Assembly: GCA_945915065.1 (NCBI GenBank)
Contig: CAMEER010000005.1
Location: 1-62,654, forward strand
DNA length: 62,654 bases
Direction: 5' to 3'
From: an uncultured Clostridia bacterium
Lineage (GTDB): Bacteria; Bacillota; Clostridia; Oscillospirales; Oscillospiraceae
Part shown: one piece after another, positions 32,915-41,554 of the stretch
Position numbering within the stretch: the first letter of the stretch is position 1
Layout: every line of letters begins with the position of its first letter
Position numbers and translations under genes: made by a program
The notes under the pieces: generated by a model
What the model was told of the DNA's origin: nothing
What the model saw: the letters and a program-made list of their open reading frames with translations, nothing else
Database searches by the model: none

Positions 32915-33925
32915 ATGAGTAAGGTTTTCATTCCTGCCGGTTACAAAACGCCGCTGTCTGTCTACGAAATGCAGCGTGCTATCGAGTTTATTAAGAGTAA
33001 CTTTCAGGTCAATTTGGGGCAGGCGCTGAATCTGCGCCGGGTCTCCGCTCCTCTGTTCGTCCGTGAGGATTCCGGTTTGAATGATAACCTGAATGGTGTG
33101 GAGCGTCCTGTTTCTTTTGATATCCCCGATGTGGGGGCTAACGGTCAGGTGGTCCACTCTCTGGCCAAGTGGAAGCGTCTGGCGCTGAAGCGTTATGAGT
33201 TCAACGTGGGCAAGGGCCTGTTTACCGATATGAACGCCATTCGCCGCGACGAAGAAGTGGATAACCTCCACTCTGTCTATGTGGATCAGTGGGACTGGGA
33301 AAAGGTGATTTCCCGGGAGGACCGCAATGTGAACTATCTGAAACAGACCGTCCGCTTGATTGTCGGCGCTGTTGCTGAGACCAACGATGCTCTGCAGATC
33401 GCTTTCCCCAGTCTGCATACTCAGATCGACCGTGAGGTCTATTTTGTGACCACGCAGGAGTTGGAGGATCGCTGGCCTGATCTGACGCCGAAGGAGCGTG
33501 AAAACGCGATCTGCCGCGAGCATCATACCGTGTTCCTGATGCAGATCGGTGATAACCTGAAGCGTTCCGGCAAGCCCCATGACGGCCGCGCCCCTGACTA
33601 TGATGACTGGTCGCTGAACGGCGATATTCTGCTGTATAACCCGCTGCTGGACAGCGCTTTTGAGATCTCCTCCATGGGTATCCGTGTGGACGAGGCCTCC
33701 ATGGATTATCAGCTGAACGCCTGCGGCTGCAATGAGCGCCGTGAACTGCCTTTCCACAAGATGCTGCTGAATGGCGAACTGCCCCTGACCATCGGCGGCG
33801 GTATCGGACAGTCCCGTTTGTGTATGATCATGATCGGCACCTGCCATATCGGTGAGGTGCAGGCCAGCCTTTGGGATAAGGAAACCGAACAGGTTTGTGC
33901 AGACGCCGGCATCATGCTGCTGTAA
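32915..33925 (+). CDS. asnA: Aspartate--ammonia ligase (asparagine synthetase A)
   Basis: Makes asparagine from aspartate, ammonia and ATP in the cytosol. The 336-aa length is normal. The class II aaRS-like fold is recognisable in 'YEMQRAIEFIKSNFQ', 'RRVSAPLFVREDSGLNDNLN', 'LHSVYVDQWDWEKVI', 'FEISSMGIRVDEASM' and the motif-3-like 'LTIGGGIGQSRLCMIMIG' with its ATP-binding Arg. It has its own promoter and a terminator shared with the convergent DivIVA-like gene, so it is monocistronic. Confidence 0.96.
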   Translation: MSKVFIPAGYKTPLSVYEMQRAIEFIKSNFQVNLGQALNLRRVSAPLFVREDSGLNDNLNGVERPVSFDIPDVGANGQVVHSLAKWKRLALKRYEFNVGKGLFTDMNAIRRDEEVDNLHSVYVDQWDWEKVISREDRNVNYLKQTVRLIVGAVAETNDALQIAFPSLHTQIDREVYFVTTQELEDRWPDLTPKERENAICREHHTVFLMQIGDNLKRSGKPHDGRAPDYDDWSLNGDILLYNPLLDSAFEISSMGIRVDEASMDYQLNACGCNERRELPFHKMLLNGELPLTIGGGIGQSRLCMIMIGTCHIGEVQASLWDKETEQVCADAGIMLL

Positions 33926-33943
33926 AGGTATTCTACATGACAC

Positions 33944-33981
33944 AAAAAGGAAGGTTTTGCAAATGCAAAACCTTCCTTTTT
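33944..33981. terminator. Bidirectional terminator between asnA and DivIVA-like gene
   Basis: An 18-bp perfect stem (33944-33961 with 33964-33981, 2-nt centre) with A5/T5 ends. Confidence 0.9.
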
Positions 33982-33991
33982 ATACGGTCTG

Positions 33992-34585
33992 CTACTGCAG
34001 CGTATCTTCCAGATTCTGGAGTGTTTCCAGCATTTCATCAAAACCGGAAAGATCGTTGTTTGCCAGGATATCCTCCGCACGGCGCACATCCTGAAGAAGC
34101 GTCTCATTCATATTGGCATACCGACTGCGCTGCGTCTGGCACCACGCCCGCTGTGCGTTAATACACTGATGCAGCTTGGCAAACGCCTCTTTGCGAAACT
34201 CCTCTGTGCGGCGATGGGCGCTGATCTCAATATCTGCAATATGTTCCTTCAAATGGGCATATTCATCTGCGGCGGCATGTAAAGATTCGTTTTCCTGACG
34301 CAGTGCTTCATTGTGCGCCGTCAGTTCTGCAACTCTGTCTTGTGCATCCATGAGCTGTTTTTGTAACGCTTCCTGCTCCATTTCCTCCCGCTGATGCTGC
34401 TTTGTTTGTGTATGCAGGGTACGAAGCGCTGATTCGATTCTTTCATTATCTTCTTTTAATTTGGCGTTTTCGCTCTCCAGCGCCTCAATTCGCTCCTGTG
34501 ATTCCTTTGCAGATTTTTCAATATAGCTAATCACGTCCTCACGGTCAAAACCGCCAAACACGCAAGTTTTAAAATTAGTACTCAT
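33992..34585 (-). CDS. DivIVA-like coiled-coil protein
   Basis: The start at 34585 (MSTNFKTCVF) has GGGAGGG upstream. The 197-aa protein begins with a DivIVA-like membrane-targeting segment 'FGGFDREDVISYIEK', followed by a continuous coiled coil (about residues 25-130; many Glu/Lys/Gln heptads) and a second helical region ('QRAWCQTQRSRYANMNETLL'). DivIVA proteins bind curved membrane at poles or septa and recruit division, wall or sporulation factors. The match is to domain style; the partner is not known. It has its own promoter. Confidence 0.75.
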   Translation of the reverse strand: MSTNFKTCVFGGFDREDVISYIEKSAKESQERIEALESENAKLKEDNERIESALRTLHTQTKQHQREEMEQEALQKQLMDAQDRVAELTAHNEALRQENESLHAAADEYAHLKEHIADIEISAHRRTEEFRKEAFAKLHQCINAQRAWCQTQRSRYANMNETLLQDVRRAEDILANNDLSGFDEMLETLQNLEDTLQ

Positions 34586-34627
34586 GCTGCACTTCCCTCC
34601 CACGAGAATTTATCTTTATTGCTTAAT

Positions 34628-34656
34628 ACGATACCATAAATCCACGGAATTGACAA
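34628..34656 (-). promoter_or_regulatory. Promoter of the DivIVA-like gene
   Basis: Minus strand TTGTCA (34656-34651), 17-nt spacer ending TGG (extended -10), TATCGT (34633-34628). Confidence 0.55.
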
Positions 34657-34689
34657 CCCGGAAAAAATCAAAAAAAGAAAAAATACCTC

Positions 34690-34718
34690 TTGCTTTTTGC
34701 AAATTTATATGGTAATAT
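34690..34718 (+). promoter_or_regulatory. Promoter of tRNA-Arg
   Basis: TTGCTT (34690-34695), 17-nt spacer ending TGG, TAATAT (34713-34718), 22 nt before the mature 5' end. Confidence 0.6.
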
Positions 34719-34740
34719 AATTAAGTCGTCTGAAGAACAT

Positions 34741-34817
34741 GCGCCGTTAGCTCAGCTGGATAGAGCGTCTGGCTACGGACCAGAAGGCCGGGGGTTCGAA
34801 TCCCTCACGGCGTGCCA
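34741..34817 (+). tRNA. tRNA-Arg (anticodon ACG)
   Basis: A complete 77-nt cloverleaf with encoded CCA. The acceptor GCGCCGT pairs with ACGGCGT (G-U at 1-72); the D arm has TAGCTCAGCTGGATAGAG; anticodon stem TCTGG/CCAGA encloses the loop CTACGGA with anticodon ACG at 34775-34777; the T arm has GGGTTCGAATCCC. A34 is expected to be edited to inosine by TadA to read CGU, CGC and CGA. Confidence 0.97.
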
Positions 34818-34858
34818 AAACACCGCGTACCTGTCGGGTACGCGGTGTTTTGTTTTTT
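34818..34858 (+). terminator. Terminator of tRNA-Arg
   Basis: A 14-bp perfect stem (AAACACCGCGTACC and complement) starting right after CCA, followed by TTGTTTTTTT-like T-rich sequence. Confidence 0.92.
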
Positions 34859-34986
34859 TGGTAAGATCATTCTAAGGTGTTATTGCACCGCACAGCAGCC
34901 TGTCTGACAGTTGTCGTCATTCCTTTTCTTTCCCGTATCTCCTCCCATCCAATTCTTCTGTACCGCAGCCAGTGCATTACATATTG

Positions 34987-35017
34987 AAAAAGCAGATGCT
35001 TCATACATCTGCTTTTT
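34987..35017 (-). terminator. Terminator of the xse-ispA run
   Basis: A 12-bp perfect stem (AAAAAGCAGATG and complement, 7-nt loop); on the minus strand it ends in TTTTT, a few bases after the ispA stop. Confidence 0.88.
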
Positions 35018-35023
35018 ACTCTT

Positions 35024-35893
35024 TTATTTGGTTCGCCCCACCATATGGTCAGCCAGTTCCCACAGGAACATGTGATCCGACCAGTTGGCCACGGCAGACT
35101 TGGCCGTCTCCGTGCAGCGCTCCACCTCCCTGGCGCAGCCGTCAAGCCCCAGCACATCCACAAAAGTGACCTTGCCCTCTTCCCTATCGGAGCCAATGGG
35201 CTTGCCAAACACCGCAGCGTCGCCCACCACATCCAGCATATCGTCCCGGATCTGAAATGCCCGTCCGATACCGTCGGCGTAAGTCAACGCCTGTGAGCGC
35301 ATTCCGGCGTTCATCTTGGCCGCCACACAGCCCAGTTCCACCGCACCGGAGATCATCATACCGGTCTTGAGGCGGTTCAGCTGTGTCAGTCCTTCCGCAT
35401 CATTCACGTCATATACGGTGTCCAGCACCTGACCACCCACCATACCGTCGGCGCCGCAGGCACGCACCAAGACCCGCAGAGCCTCCAGACGTGTATCGGC
35501 GGACAGCATGGGTGCATCCAAAATCAGCCGGAATGCCTCCGGCTGCAGGGCGTCACCCGCCAGAACGGCCAACGTCTCGCCGAAGGCTTTGTGGCAGGTC
35601 GGCTTGCCCCGCCGCAGGTCATCGTCGTCCATGCAGGGCAGATCGTCGTGAATGAGGCTGTAATTATGCACCAGCTCCAGCGCGCAGGCAAAGGGCAGCG
35701 CCAGATGCCAGTCGATGCCGCCCAAGCGGGCAAACTCCAGCGTCAGCACCGGGCGGATACGCTTACCACCGCCCAGAATCGCGTAGCGCATGGCCTCATA
35801 CAGCTTGCCATAGGCCACGTCCCGAGTGAACAGGCCATTCAGATAGCCCTCGATCGCCTGCTGGTATTCCTTGTATCTTGCTTCGTAATCCAT
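35024..35893 (-). CDS. ispA: Farnesyl diphosphate synthase (polyprenyl synthetase)
   Basis: Condenses IPP with DMAPP/GPP to farnesyl-PP, the precursor of undecaprenyl lipid carriers. The 289-aa protein has the first Asp-rich motif 'DDLPCMDDDDLRRGKP', the second 'QIRDDMLDVVGD', and 'GGGKRIRPVL' for IPP binding near residue 37. It starts 1 nt after the xseB stop, in the common clostridial order nusB-xseA-xseB-ispA. Confidence 0.95.
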   Translation of the reverse strand: MDYEARYKEYQQAIEGYLNGLFTRDVAYGKLYEAMRYAILGGGKRIRPVLTLEFARLGGIDWHLALPFACALELVHNYSLIHDDLPCMDDDDLRRGKPTCHKAFGETLAVLAGDALQPEAFRLILDAPMLSADTRLEALRVLVRACGADGMVGGQVLDTVYDVNDAEGLTQLNRLKTGMMISGAVELGCVAAKMNAGMRSQALTYADGIGRAFQIRDDMLDVVGDAAVFGKPIGSDREEGKVTFVDVLGLDGCAREVERCTETAKSAVANWSDHMFLWELADHMVGRTK

Positions 35894-35894
35894 A

Positions 35895-36125
35895 TTATTC
35901 CTCGCTTAAAAAATCACTTTCCACCGGCGCGCCGTCAGGTCCCTTCATCAGCTTGACCACCTGCTGCTCCGCCTTATCCAGTTCACTCCGGCAAAGGCCC
36001 ACCAGCTTGGTGCCCTCTTCAAACAGCTTCAGGGAGTCGCCCAGCTGTGCGTCGCCCTTTTCCAGCTTGCTGACAATCTCCTCCAGCCTGGCCATGTTTT
36101 CCTCAAACGTCTTTTTTGCCGCCAT
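35895..36125 (-). CDS. xseB: Exodeoxyribonuclease VII small subunit
   Basis: A 76-aa helical protein; 'TFEENMARLEEIVSKLEKGD' and 'LGDSLKLFEEGTKLVGLCR' are the family hallmark. Several copies coat the helical arm of XseA to give exonuclease VII, which degrades single-stranded DNA in repair. It is 3 nt from xseA and 1 nt from ispA. Confidence 0.95.
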   Translation of the reverse strand: MAAKKTFEENMARLEEIVSKLEKGDAQLGDSLKLFEEGTKLVGLCRSELDKAEQQVVKLMKGPDGAPVESDFLSEE

Positions 36126-36128
36126 ATG

Positions 36129-37343
36129 TCACGCCTCCTTACCGTCAATGGTACGTTCCACCGTGCAGTCCAGTGCACCCTGCCCCAGCTGCACATGTAT
36201 TTTGTCGCCTGCCGCCGCCTGACGGCTCGTCCGCAGCACTGTGCCGTCCGCCGCCTGAACCATGGCGTAACCCCGGCCCAGTACCTTCAGCGGACTGAGA
36301 GCGTCCAGCGATGCCGCCAGCGCGGCAAATTGCTGCTGCCGCGCGCCCAACTGCCGGTGAGCCGTCAGTCCCAACCGCTGCTGCACACTGTCCAGCTGCA
36401 TCCGTCGGTCCTCAATAAAGGCCATGGGATCGGTCAGCACTCGCTTGGCGGCCAGCGCTTTCAACTGCCTGTCCGCTTTTTCCAAGGCGTTCAGCGTCCC
36501 CTGTGCCATAGCACGACCAACACTGTCCAACTTTTTGCGCAGCTCCACCTGATCCGGCACGGCGATTTCCGCCGCGTTGGAGGGCGTGGATGCTCGTCGA
36601 TCCGCCACAAAATCGGAGATGGTCACGTCAGGTTCATGGCCTACGGCGGAGATGACCGGGATCTCCGAGGCGTAGATGGCCCGGGCTACCCGTTCGTCAT
36701 TAAAGGCCCACAGATCCTCGATGGATCCGCCGCCCCGGCCCACGATCAGCACGTCCGCCAACCGCCAGCGGTTGGCGTAGCGAATGGCGCCCACGATCTC
36801 CGGCGGCGCCTCCACACCCTGCACCCGCACCGGCAGCAGCAACACCTTGGCAATGGGATAGCGCCGCCGCAGAATGCGGATTATGTCATGTACCGCCGCA
36901 CCCGCCGATGAGGTAACGATGGCAATGCGTTCAGGGTACGGCGGCAGCGGCTTTTTGTGGGCGGGGTCAAACAGTCCCTCCCGGTTCAGCTTTTCTTTCA
37001 ATTGCTCAAAGGCAACATACAAGTCGCCAATGCCGTCCGCCGATAGCGACGTACAGTACAGCTGATACGCGCCGTCCCGGGGATAGACGCTGATGCGTCC
37101 GCCGACGATCACCTGCATTCCGCTCTCCGGCCGGAACCGCAGCTTCCCCGCGCTGCTCCGGAACATGACGCAGCGGATGGCACTTTCACCGTCCTTCAGG
37201 GTAAAGTAATGGTGTCCGGAGGGGTATATCTTGTAGTTGGACAGCTCGCCGCGAATCAACAGCTCGTTAAGCTGCGGCACGTCGTCGATGATCTGTTTGA
37301 TATATTGGTTGACTTCCGTCACGCTGAAAACGCGCTGTTCCAT
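36129..37343 (-). CDS. xseA: Exodeoxyribonuclease VII large subunit
   Basis: The 404-aa catalytic subunit has an N-terminal OB fold (about 1-100; 'VFSVTEVNQYIKQII' and 'RGELSNYKIYPSGHHYFTLKD'), a catalytic domain (about 120-320; 'ERIAIVTSSAGAAVHDI', 'RGGGSIEDLWAFNDE', 'VGHEPDVTISDFVADRRA' typical), and a long coiled-coil arm that binds XseB. It follows a terminator after nusB, so part of its transcription is probably read-through. Confidence 0.95.
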   Translation of the reverse strand: MEQRVFSVTEVNQYIKQIIDDVPQLNELLIRGELSNYKIYPSGHHYFTLKDGESAIRCVMFRSSAGKLRFRPESGMQVIVGGRISVYPRDGAYQLYCTSLSADGIGDLYVAFEQLKEKLNREGLFDPAHKKPLPPYPERIAIVTSSAGAAVHDIIRILRRRYPIAKVLLLPVRVQGVEAPPEIVGAIRYANRWRLADVLIVGRGGGSIEDLWAFNDERVARAIYASEIPVISAVGHEPDVTISDFVADRRASTPSNAAEIAVPDQVELRKKLDSVGRAMAQGTLNALEKADRQLKALAAKRVLTDPMAFIEDRRMQLDSVQQRLGLTAHRQLGARQQQFAALAASLDALSPLKVLGRGYAMVQAADGTVLRTSRQAAAGDKIHVQLGQGALDCTVERTIDGKEA

Positions 37344-37355
37344 GGCTCCTCCTGT

Positions 37356-37381
37356 AAAAAAGGCAGGGCCTCCGCCCTGCC
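37356..37381 (-). terminator. Terminator between nusB and xseA
   Basis: Minus strand stem GGCAGGGC/GCCCTGCC (37381-37374 with 37369-37362) followed by TTTTTT, 16 nt after the nusB stop and 13 nt before xseA. It splits nusB from the xse genes. Confidence 0.88.
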
Positions 37382-37396
37382 CTCCGATTTGGCCGC

Positions 37397-37846
37397 TTAT
37401 TCCTTGACCTCCTGCCGCAGGAAACTGCCCAGAATGCCGTTGACAAACTTCGCCGTTTCCGGCTCGTCATACTTGCGGGTCAGCTCCACCGCCTCATTGA
37501 TGGCGACGCCGTGAGGAATATCCGGCATGTACATGATTTCGTACATGGCCAGCCGCATAATCGCGGAGGCCACCAGTGAAATACGCTCAAAGCGCCATCC
37601 CTTGGCGTACTTTTCAATGTAGGTATCCAGTTCGGCGGCATGCTCCGCCACGCCGGAAACCAGACGGCGGATATAACTCTCCTGCTTGGCATTGGGCAGC
37701 TGCGCATACAGCTCACACTCAGGCGCCAGCTCCGCAAATTTCTCGTCGGACAGGTACTGATCCAGGAAATCCCCGATGGGCAGATCGGTAAAGCTCAGTT
37801 CAAACGCCAGATGCATGGCGATCTCACGGGCGGTATTGCGTGTCAT
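37397..37846 (-). CDS. nusB: Transcription antitermination factor NusB
   Basis: A 149-aa all-helical RNA-binding protein that acts with NusE (S10) in rRNA antitermination. 'TAREIAMHLAFELSF' starts the fold, and the C-terminal 'GVAINEAVELTRKYDEPETA' with 'KFVNGILGSFLR' is the family signature. It lies 24 nt after the Asp23-like gene, probably under the same promoter at 38274-38302. Confidence 0.95.
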   Translation of the reverse strand: MTRNTAREIAMHLAFELSFTDLPIGDFLDQYLSDEKFAELAPECELYAQLPNAKQESYIRRLVSGVAEHAAELDTYIEKYAKGWRFERISLVASAIMRLAMYEIMYMPDIPHGVAINEAVELTRKYDEPETAKFVNGILGSFLRQEVKE

Positions 37847-37870
37847 ATTCTTCTCTCTCTTTTTCTCCGT

Positions 37871-38230
37871 TTAGTTGAAGCTGATGCCGCCCACATGGAT
37901 ATTCACGGTGGATACGGGATATCCGGTGGTACTCTCCAGCGCCTGATATACGGCGTTTTGTGCTTTCTTGGCCACCTCGCCGATGGTGCAGCCGTAACGC
38001 ACCGTGATGAATACGTTTACCATGATGGCTTCGCCGTCCATCTCTACCCGGACCCCCCGGGATGTCATTTTCTTCCCGCCCATGAAATCCGATACATTGG
38101 CGCTCATCAGGCCGGTCACGTTTTCCACCTCCAGCACGGCGGCAGATGCGATGGACGCCACCACCTCTTCCGAAATCTGGATGGTGCCCAATTCCTCCTG
38201 ATGGCTCATATACTCTTTATTTTCAGGCAT
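37871..38230 (-). CDS. Asp23/Gls24 family envelope-stress protein
   Basis: A 119-aa protein with the Asp23/Gls24 core: 'GTIQISEEVVASIASAAVLE' (about 12-31), 'SRGVRVEMDGEAIMVNVFIT' and 'VKKAQNAV'-like helix ending 'VSTVNIHVGGISF'. Members such as YqhY and Asp23 associate with the cell envelope; this one sits in the standard clostridial place just before nusB, next to lipid and wall functions. Confidence 0.92.
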   Translation of the reverse strand: MPENKEYMSHQEELGTIQISEEVVASIASAAVLEVENVTGLMSANVSDFMGGKKMTSRGVRVEMDGEAIMVNVFITVRYGCTIGEVAKKAQNAVYQALESTTGYPVSTVNIHVGGISFN

Positions 38231-38273
38231 AACGTTTGCGTCTCCTTGTAAATAATCTCATTCGTACAAATCA

Positions 38274-38302
38274 GTATACCATTTCTATGAGGAAATTACA
38301 AC
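38274..38302 (-). promoter_or_regulatory. Promoter of the asp23-nusB genes
   Basis: Minus strand TTGTAA (38302-38297), 17-nt spacer ending TGG, TATACT (38279-38274). It lets these housekeeping genes be expressed independently of the sporulation operon upstream. Confidence 0.65.
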
Positions 38303-38308
38303 AACAAT

Positions 38309-38857
38309 TTACTGATCCGCTTCCATGATTTTGATCTGCCCGGCAGTATACTGGGTTTCATTGATCACGATGTCCTTGATCCGGGCCACGTCAGTAGCCG
38401 TCAGTCCCTCCTCGCCGGAGGCCACTACCACACTGCAGGAATCCGAACCCATGAACACCACACAGTCGGCATAGCCCTTGGCCGTCACCAGATTCTCGAT
38501 CTGAGACTCCGCCACCGTGTAGCCTGCCAGCACCTGCAGCGTCTGACTGGCCTCGTTGCACACATCCTCCGTGGCGTTTTCGTCTATCTCCGCCTCCTGC
38601 AGCATGCTGATGGCGCTGTCCCTGGCCTGCTTGCGGCTCAGCCGCGCCGTGGCAAAGTAGTCATTCTCCGCGGCGTCATTCGTCACAGATACGCCTTCAC
38701 CGTTCTCATTGACCAGCGTGGCCTGCCCCAGGATCTTGTCAGTCTCCGCCACATTGTCGGCATAGCGCCAGTTCAGGTACACGGATGCTCCCACCAGCAC
38801 CAGTACCGCCAACACTACCGCCGGCCGTTTCCAGTTCTTCTTCCATTGGATCTTCAT
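38309..38857 (-). CDS. spoIIIAH: Stage III sporulation protein AH
   Basis: A 182-aa bitopic protein: basic N-terminus, membrane helix (about 12-28, 'AVVLAVLVLVGASVYL'), then an extracytoplasmic domain with the YscJ/FliF-like ring-building motif (about 80-180). SpoIIIAH in the mother-cell membrane binds SpoIIQ of the forespore to form the feeding-tube channel. Last gene of the spoIIIA operon. Confidence 0.93.
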   Translation of the reverse strand: MKIQWKKNWKRPAVVLAVLVLVGASVYLNWRYADNVAETDKILGQATLVNENGEGVSVTNDAAENDYFATARLSRKQARDSAISMLQEAEIDENATEDVCNEASQTLQVLAGYTVAESQIENLVTAKGYADCVVFMGSDSCSVVVASGEEGLTATDVARIKDIVINETQYTAGQIKIMEADQ

Positions 38858-38899
38858 GCTTTTGCCCTCCTGCTTTCCGCTATATTTTTCCTGCTATAT

Positions 38900-39400
38900 T
38901 CATTTCCATTGCACCACTGTAATCTTATCGCTGCCCAGTCCTGTCAGCACTGACACCGTCTGGATCACCGCCAAATGGACGCTGCTGTCACCCGCGCCCT
39001 GACACACCACCACCGCGCCCTGATACACCGGATAGGTCTGCTCCGTCACCACTACCTCCTCATAGCCGCTGCCCCGGTTCAGCGTCACCACATCCCGGTC
39101 CTGCCGGTTCTCCGTGTCCCGCAGGCTGGTGCTGCGGTTCTCCGCCAATTGCAGGGACGATCCGCTTTTCAGCGTGAGCATCACCTCTACCTGTCCCACA
39201 CCCCGGATCCGGCCCAGCAGCCGTTCCAGCCGCTGCTCCGTCTCCGCCAGTGAGTAGGCCTCGGATACATTTACCGGCTCCGTCGTATCCTGCTGCTCTT
39301 TACCGCCGGAGGGCAGCAGCATCAGCACCACGCCCACCAGCGCCACCAGCGCCACATATTTGTACTTTTTTACATAGGATATGAGCTTCTCCTTCGCCAT
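38900..39400 (-). CDS. spoIIIAG: Stage III sporulation protein AG
   Basis: The ATG at 39400 has GGAG 8 nt upstream; a GTG at 39409 overlapping the spoIIIAF stop is the alternative. The 166-aa protein has a membrane helix at about 15-31 and a ring-forming extracytoplasmic domain ('LERLLGRIRGVGQVEVMLTL' and the end 'VAVIQTVSVLTGLGSDKI'-like part). SpoIIIAG forms a large ring in the mother-cell/forespore channel (family knowledge). Confidence 0.92.
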   Translation of the reverse strand: MAKEKLISYVKKYKYVALVALVGVVLMLLPSGGKEQQDTTEPVNVSEAYSLAETEQRLERLLGRIRGVGQVEVMLTLKSGSSLQLAENRSTSLRDTENRQDRDVVTLNRGSGYEEVVVTEQTYPVYQGAVVVCQGAGDSSVHLAVIQTVSVLTGLGSDKITVVQWK

Positions 39401-39405
39401 ATGTC

Positions 39406-39876
39406 TCACTCCGTTTCCTGCCAGCGCTGGTGCATCTCATCGATCCCCAAATCGGTCCGGATGATCTGCGAAAGCGCTGTATTCTTTGGAATGTCCAGCG
39501 TCACCTCCACCGGAAAGGGCACGCCATCGCGTACCTGACAGGTCACCTCCGGGTGGCATACAACACCCAGCTGCGCCGCTTTTTCTGAAATATATGCGGC
39601 GGTCTCCTCTTGTATGAGCGTTTCCATCTCCTGTTGGTTGGCAGCGGTATATGTCTCCGTCTGCTGCTGAATGGTTCGCTCCCACCCCTCATATTGCAGA
39701 TGCAGTTCCCCCGGTGCCAACGCCAGCAGGGGGCGGACCACTACCAACAGCATCACAAGACCGCCGGTGCATTTGGCAATGGTCAGCAGCGCCCCTTTGG
39801 GTACCAATGCGTACAATATGGACAGCGCCATAGCCGCCGCCATAATGCCAAACAGCCACGTCCGGAAAATACTCAT
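39406..39876 (-). CDS. spoIIIAF: Stage III sporulation protein AF
   Basis: A 156-aa protein with two N-terminal membrane helices (about 5-25 and 29-50; 'MAAAMALSILYALVPKG' and 'GGLVMLLVVVRPLLALAP') and a soluble C-terminal ring-building domain. It overlaps the spoIIIAE end by 4 nt. Part of the SpoIIIA-SpoIIQ complex. Confidence 0.92.
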   Translation of the reverse strand: MSIFRTWLFGIMAAAMALSILYALVPKGALLTIAKCTGGLVMLLVVVRPLLALAPGELHLQYEGWERTIQQQTETYTAANQQEMETLIQEETAAYISEKAAQLGVVCHPEVTCQVRDGVPFPVEVTLDIPKNTALSQIIRTDLGIDEMHQRWQETE

Positions 39877-40967
39877 GGAATCACCACCGATACAGAAGAT
39901 GTAATGGAGATCAGCAGCAGCAGCGCACAGCTTCCTACCATCCCCAGCACCAGGCCAAAGGCGCTGCCCAGCGCGTTGATCAGCTCCACCAGCGTGCCGT
40001 TTCCGGCGGTGCCTGCCAGAAAGGCGGTGAGCTTATAGAGCAGATATTGTACCGCCATCCGGAGAAACGGCGTCAGGCAGGTGGCCAACACTGCCAACAT
40101 TCCGAAAATTCCTACCGAATTCTTTAAAAGTCCGGCACCGGACAACACACTGCCGCTGGCCTGCGAGATGATACCGCCCACCACCGGAACCGCCGTTGAG
40201 ATCACGGTGCGGGTCATTTGCAGCGCCAGAGCATCTGCGGAAGTTGAGGCCGCCCCGGTCATGGTAAGGTAGCCGGTAAACAGCACCAGTGAGCCGGTCA
40301 GCGCCCATGTCACCACTTTTTTGATGCCGTCCGCGACTCTTTTCAGCGGGTCACCGGGCAGCATGGCATTGGCGGAAGCTGCCGCCACATAGAAATATAC
40401 CAATGGCAGTAAGACATTGCGGATCAGTGACAGCAGAAGGTCGGCAAAAAACACCGTGGCCACCTGCCGCACGCCGGCCGAAACGATGCCGCCGCTGGCC
40501 GCCACCGCTGCCGCCAGCGTGGGCAGCAATGCCTTGCCCAGCACGTCCAGCTGTTCCATTGTCTCCGTTCCGGCGCCCATCATGGTCTGTACGTCCCCTG
40601 CCGCCGTCATGGTGATGACCAGAACAAAGGACAAGGGCAAAAAATTGGCCGGAATAGGATGCTCCGCCGCCTGAAAACTGCCCTCTGCCACACCGTACAG
40701 CAGGACCGTTCCCAGCAGTACCACCATCACCCGCAGACTGCTGCGGAAATTGGCAGCCAGCAGATCACAGGCTTTATCCCACAGCCGGGCGAGTCCCTCA
40801 GACAGCGTACCACTGTCGGCGGTATCCTCCCCCAATTGCTCCAGCAATTCCTGTGCATCAGGTGATAAGGCATCGTCTACCGTTTCAGGCAGCGCAGCCC
40901 ATGTAAAAACGGTACATAACCACAGGATATGGACCCCAATAACGGCGGTTATGACCCCCTTTTTCAC
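39873..40967 (-). CDS. spoIIIAE: Stage III sporulation protein AE
   Basis: A 364-aa polytopic membrane protein with an N-terminal signal-like helix and about six to eight further helices from about residue 80. The start is taken as GTG 40967 (MKKGVITAVIGVHIL): GGAGG lies 7 nt upstream and it overlaps the spoIIIAD stop by 4 nt (GTGA), whereas the in-frame ATG at 40991 would overlap by 28 nt. SpoIIIAE is the probable permease-like core of the SpoIIIA export complex. Confidence 0.92.
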   Translation of the reverse strand: MKKGVITAVIGVHILWLCTVFTWAALPETVDDALSPDAQELLEQLGEDTADSGTLSEGLARLWDKACDLLAANFRSSLRVMVVLLGTVLLYGVAEGSFQAAEHPIPANFLPLSFVLVITMTAAGDVQTMMGAGTETMEQLDVLGKALLPTLAAAVAASGGIVSAGVRQVATVFFADLLLSLIRNVLLPLVYFYVAAASANAMLPGDPLKRVADGIKKVVTWALTGSLVLFTGYLTMTGAASTSADALALQMTRTVISTAVPVVGGIISQASGSVLSGAGLLKNSVGIFGMLAVLATCLTPFLRMAVQYLLYKLTAFLAGTAGNGTLVELINALGSAFGLVLGMVGSCALLLLISITSSVSVVIP

Positions 40968-41350
40968 ATCAATCCCTCCAGCATCCGCCACGCGGCCCGA
41001 AACAGGGGCAATGACACCAGTATAGCGGCAAAGGCCCCGGCGATTTCCACCAGGCTTGCCATGGCTCCTTCCCCCGCATCACGGCACAGCGCGCCGCCAA
41101 CGCGGCTGATGAGGGCGATGGCGACCGTTTTCAGCAGTGGAACGAACAGTTCCACAGACAGGCCGCCCCAGTCCAGCAGTTCCCGCAGGGAGGATGTGAC
41201 CTCCTCCAATCCCCGGGCCAGCGCCGTCAGCACCACAACGCACACTGCCAGTGCCAGAAGCAGCGCCGTGTCAGGGCTTGTCTTTTTTAAAAGCGCTGTC
41301 AGCAGCGCGCCCAACAGGCACACCGCTGCGATTTTTGCCGCCGTTTCCAT
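40964..41350 (-). CDS. spoIIIAD: Stage III sporulation protein AD
   Basis: A 128-aa protein with about four membrane helices ('METAAKIAAVCLLGALLTALL' region first) and the family segment 'RELLDWGGLSVELFVPLLK'. Coupled by overlap to spoIIIAC and spoIIIAE. A membrane component of the SpoIIIA channel. Confidence 0.92.
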   Translation of the reverse strand: METAAKIAAVCLLGALLTALLKKTSPDTALLLALAVCVVVLTALARGLEEVTSSLRELLDWGGLSVELFVPLLKTVAIALISRVGGALCRDAGEGAMASLVEIAGAFAAILVSLPLFRAAWRMLEGLM

Positions 41351-41544
41351 TACAGGGAAAACAGCCGTTTTACCAGATCGAACAGGTCGCTGATTTGCTG
41401 CAAAAGCATCATCAGCACCACGATCAGACCTGCCAGTGTGGTCAGCAGCGCCTGTTCATCCCGGCCGGAGCGCACCAGTATCAGATTCAGAACCGCCACC
41501 AGAATCCCGATGGCGGCGATCTTGAAGATCAGATCCACATCCAT
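41350..41544 (-). CDS. spoIIIAC: Stage III sporulation protein AC
   Basis: A 64-aa protein with two membrane helices; 'MDVDLIFKIAAIGILVAVLN' followed by 'SGRDEQALLTTLAGLIVVLM' is the typical SpoIIIAC sequence. Its stop shares a base with the spoIIIAD start. Confidence 0.93.
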   Translation of the reverse strand: MDVDLIFKIAAIGILVAVLNLILVRSGRDEQALLTTLAGLIVVLMMLLQQISDLFDLVKRLFSL

Positions 41545-41554
41545 GCTTTTCCCC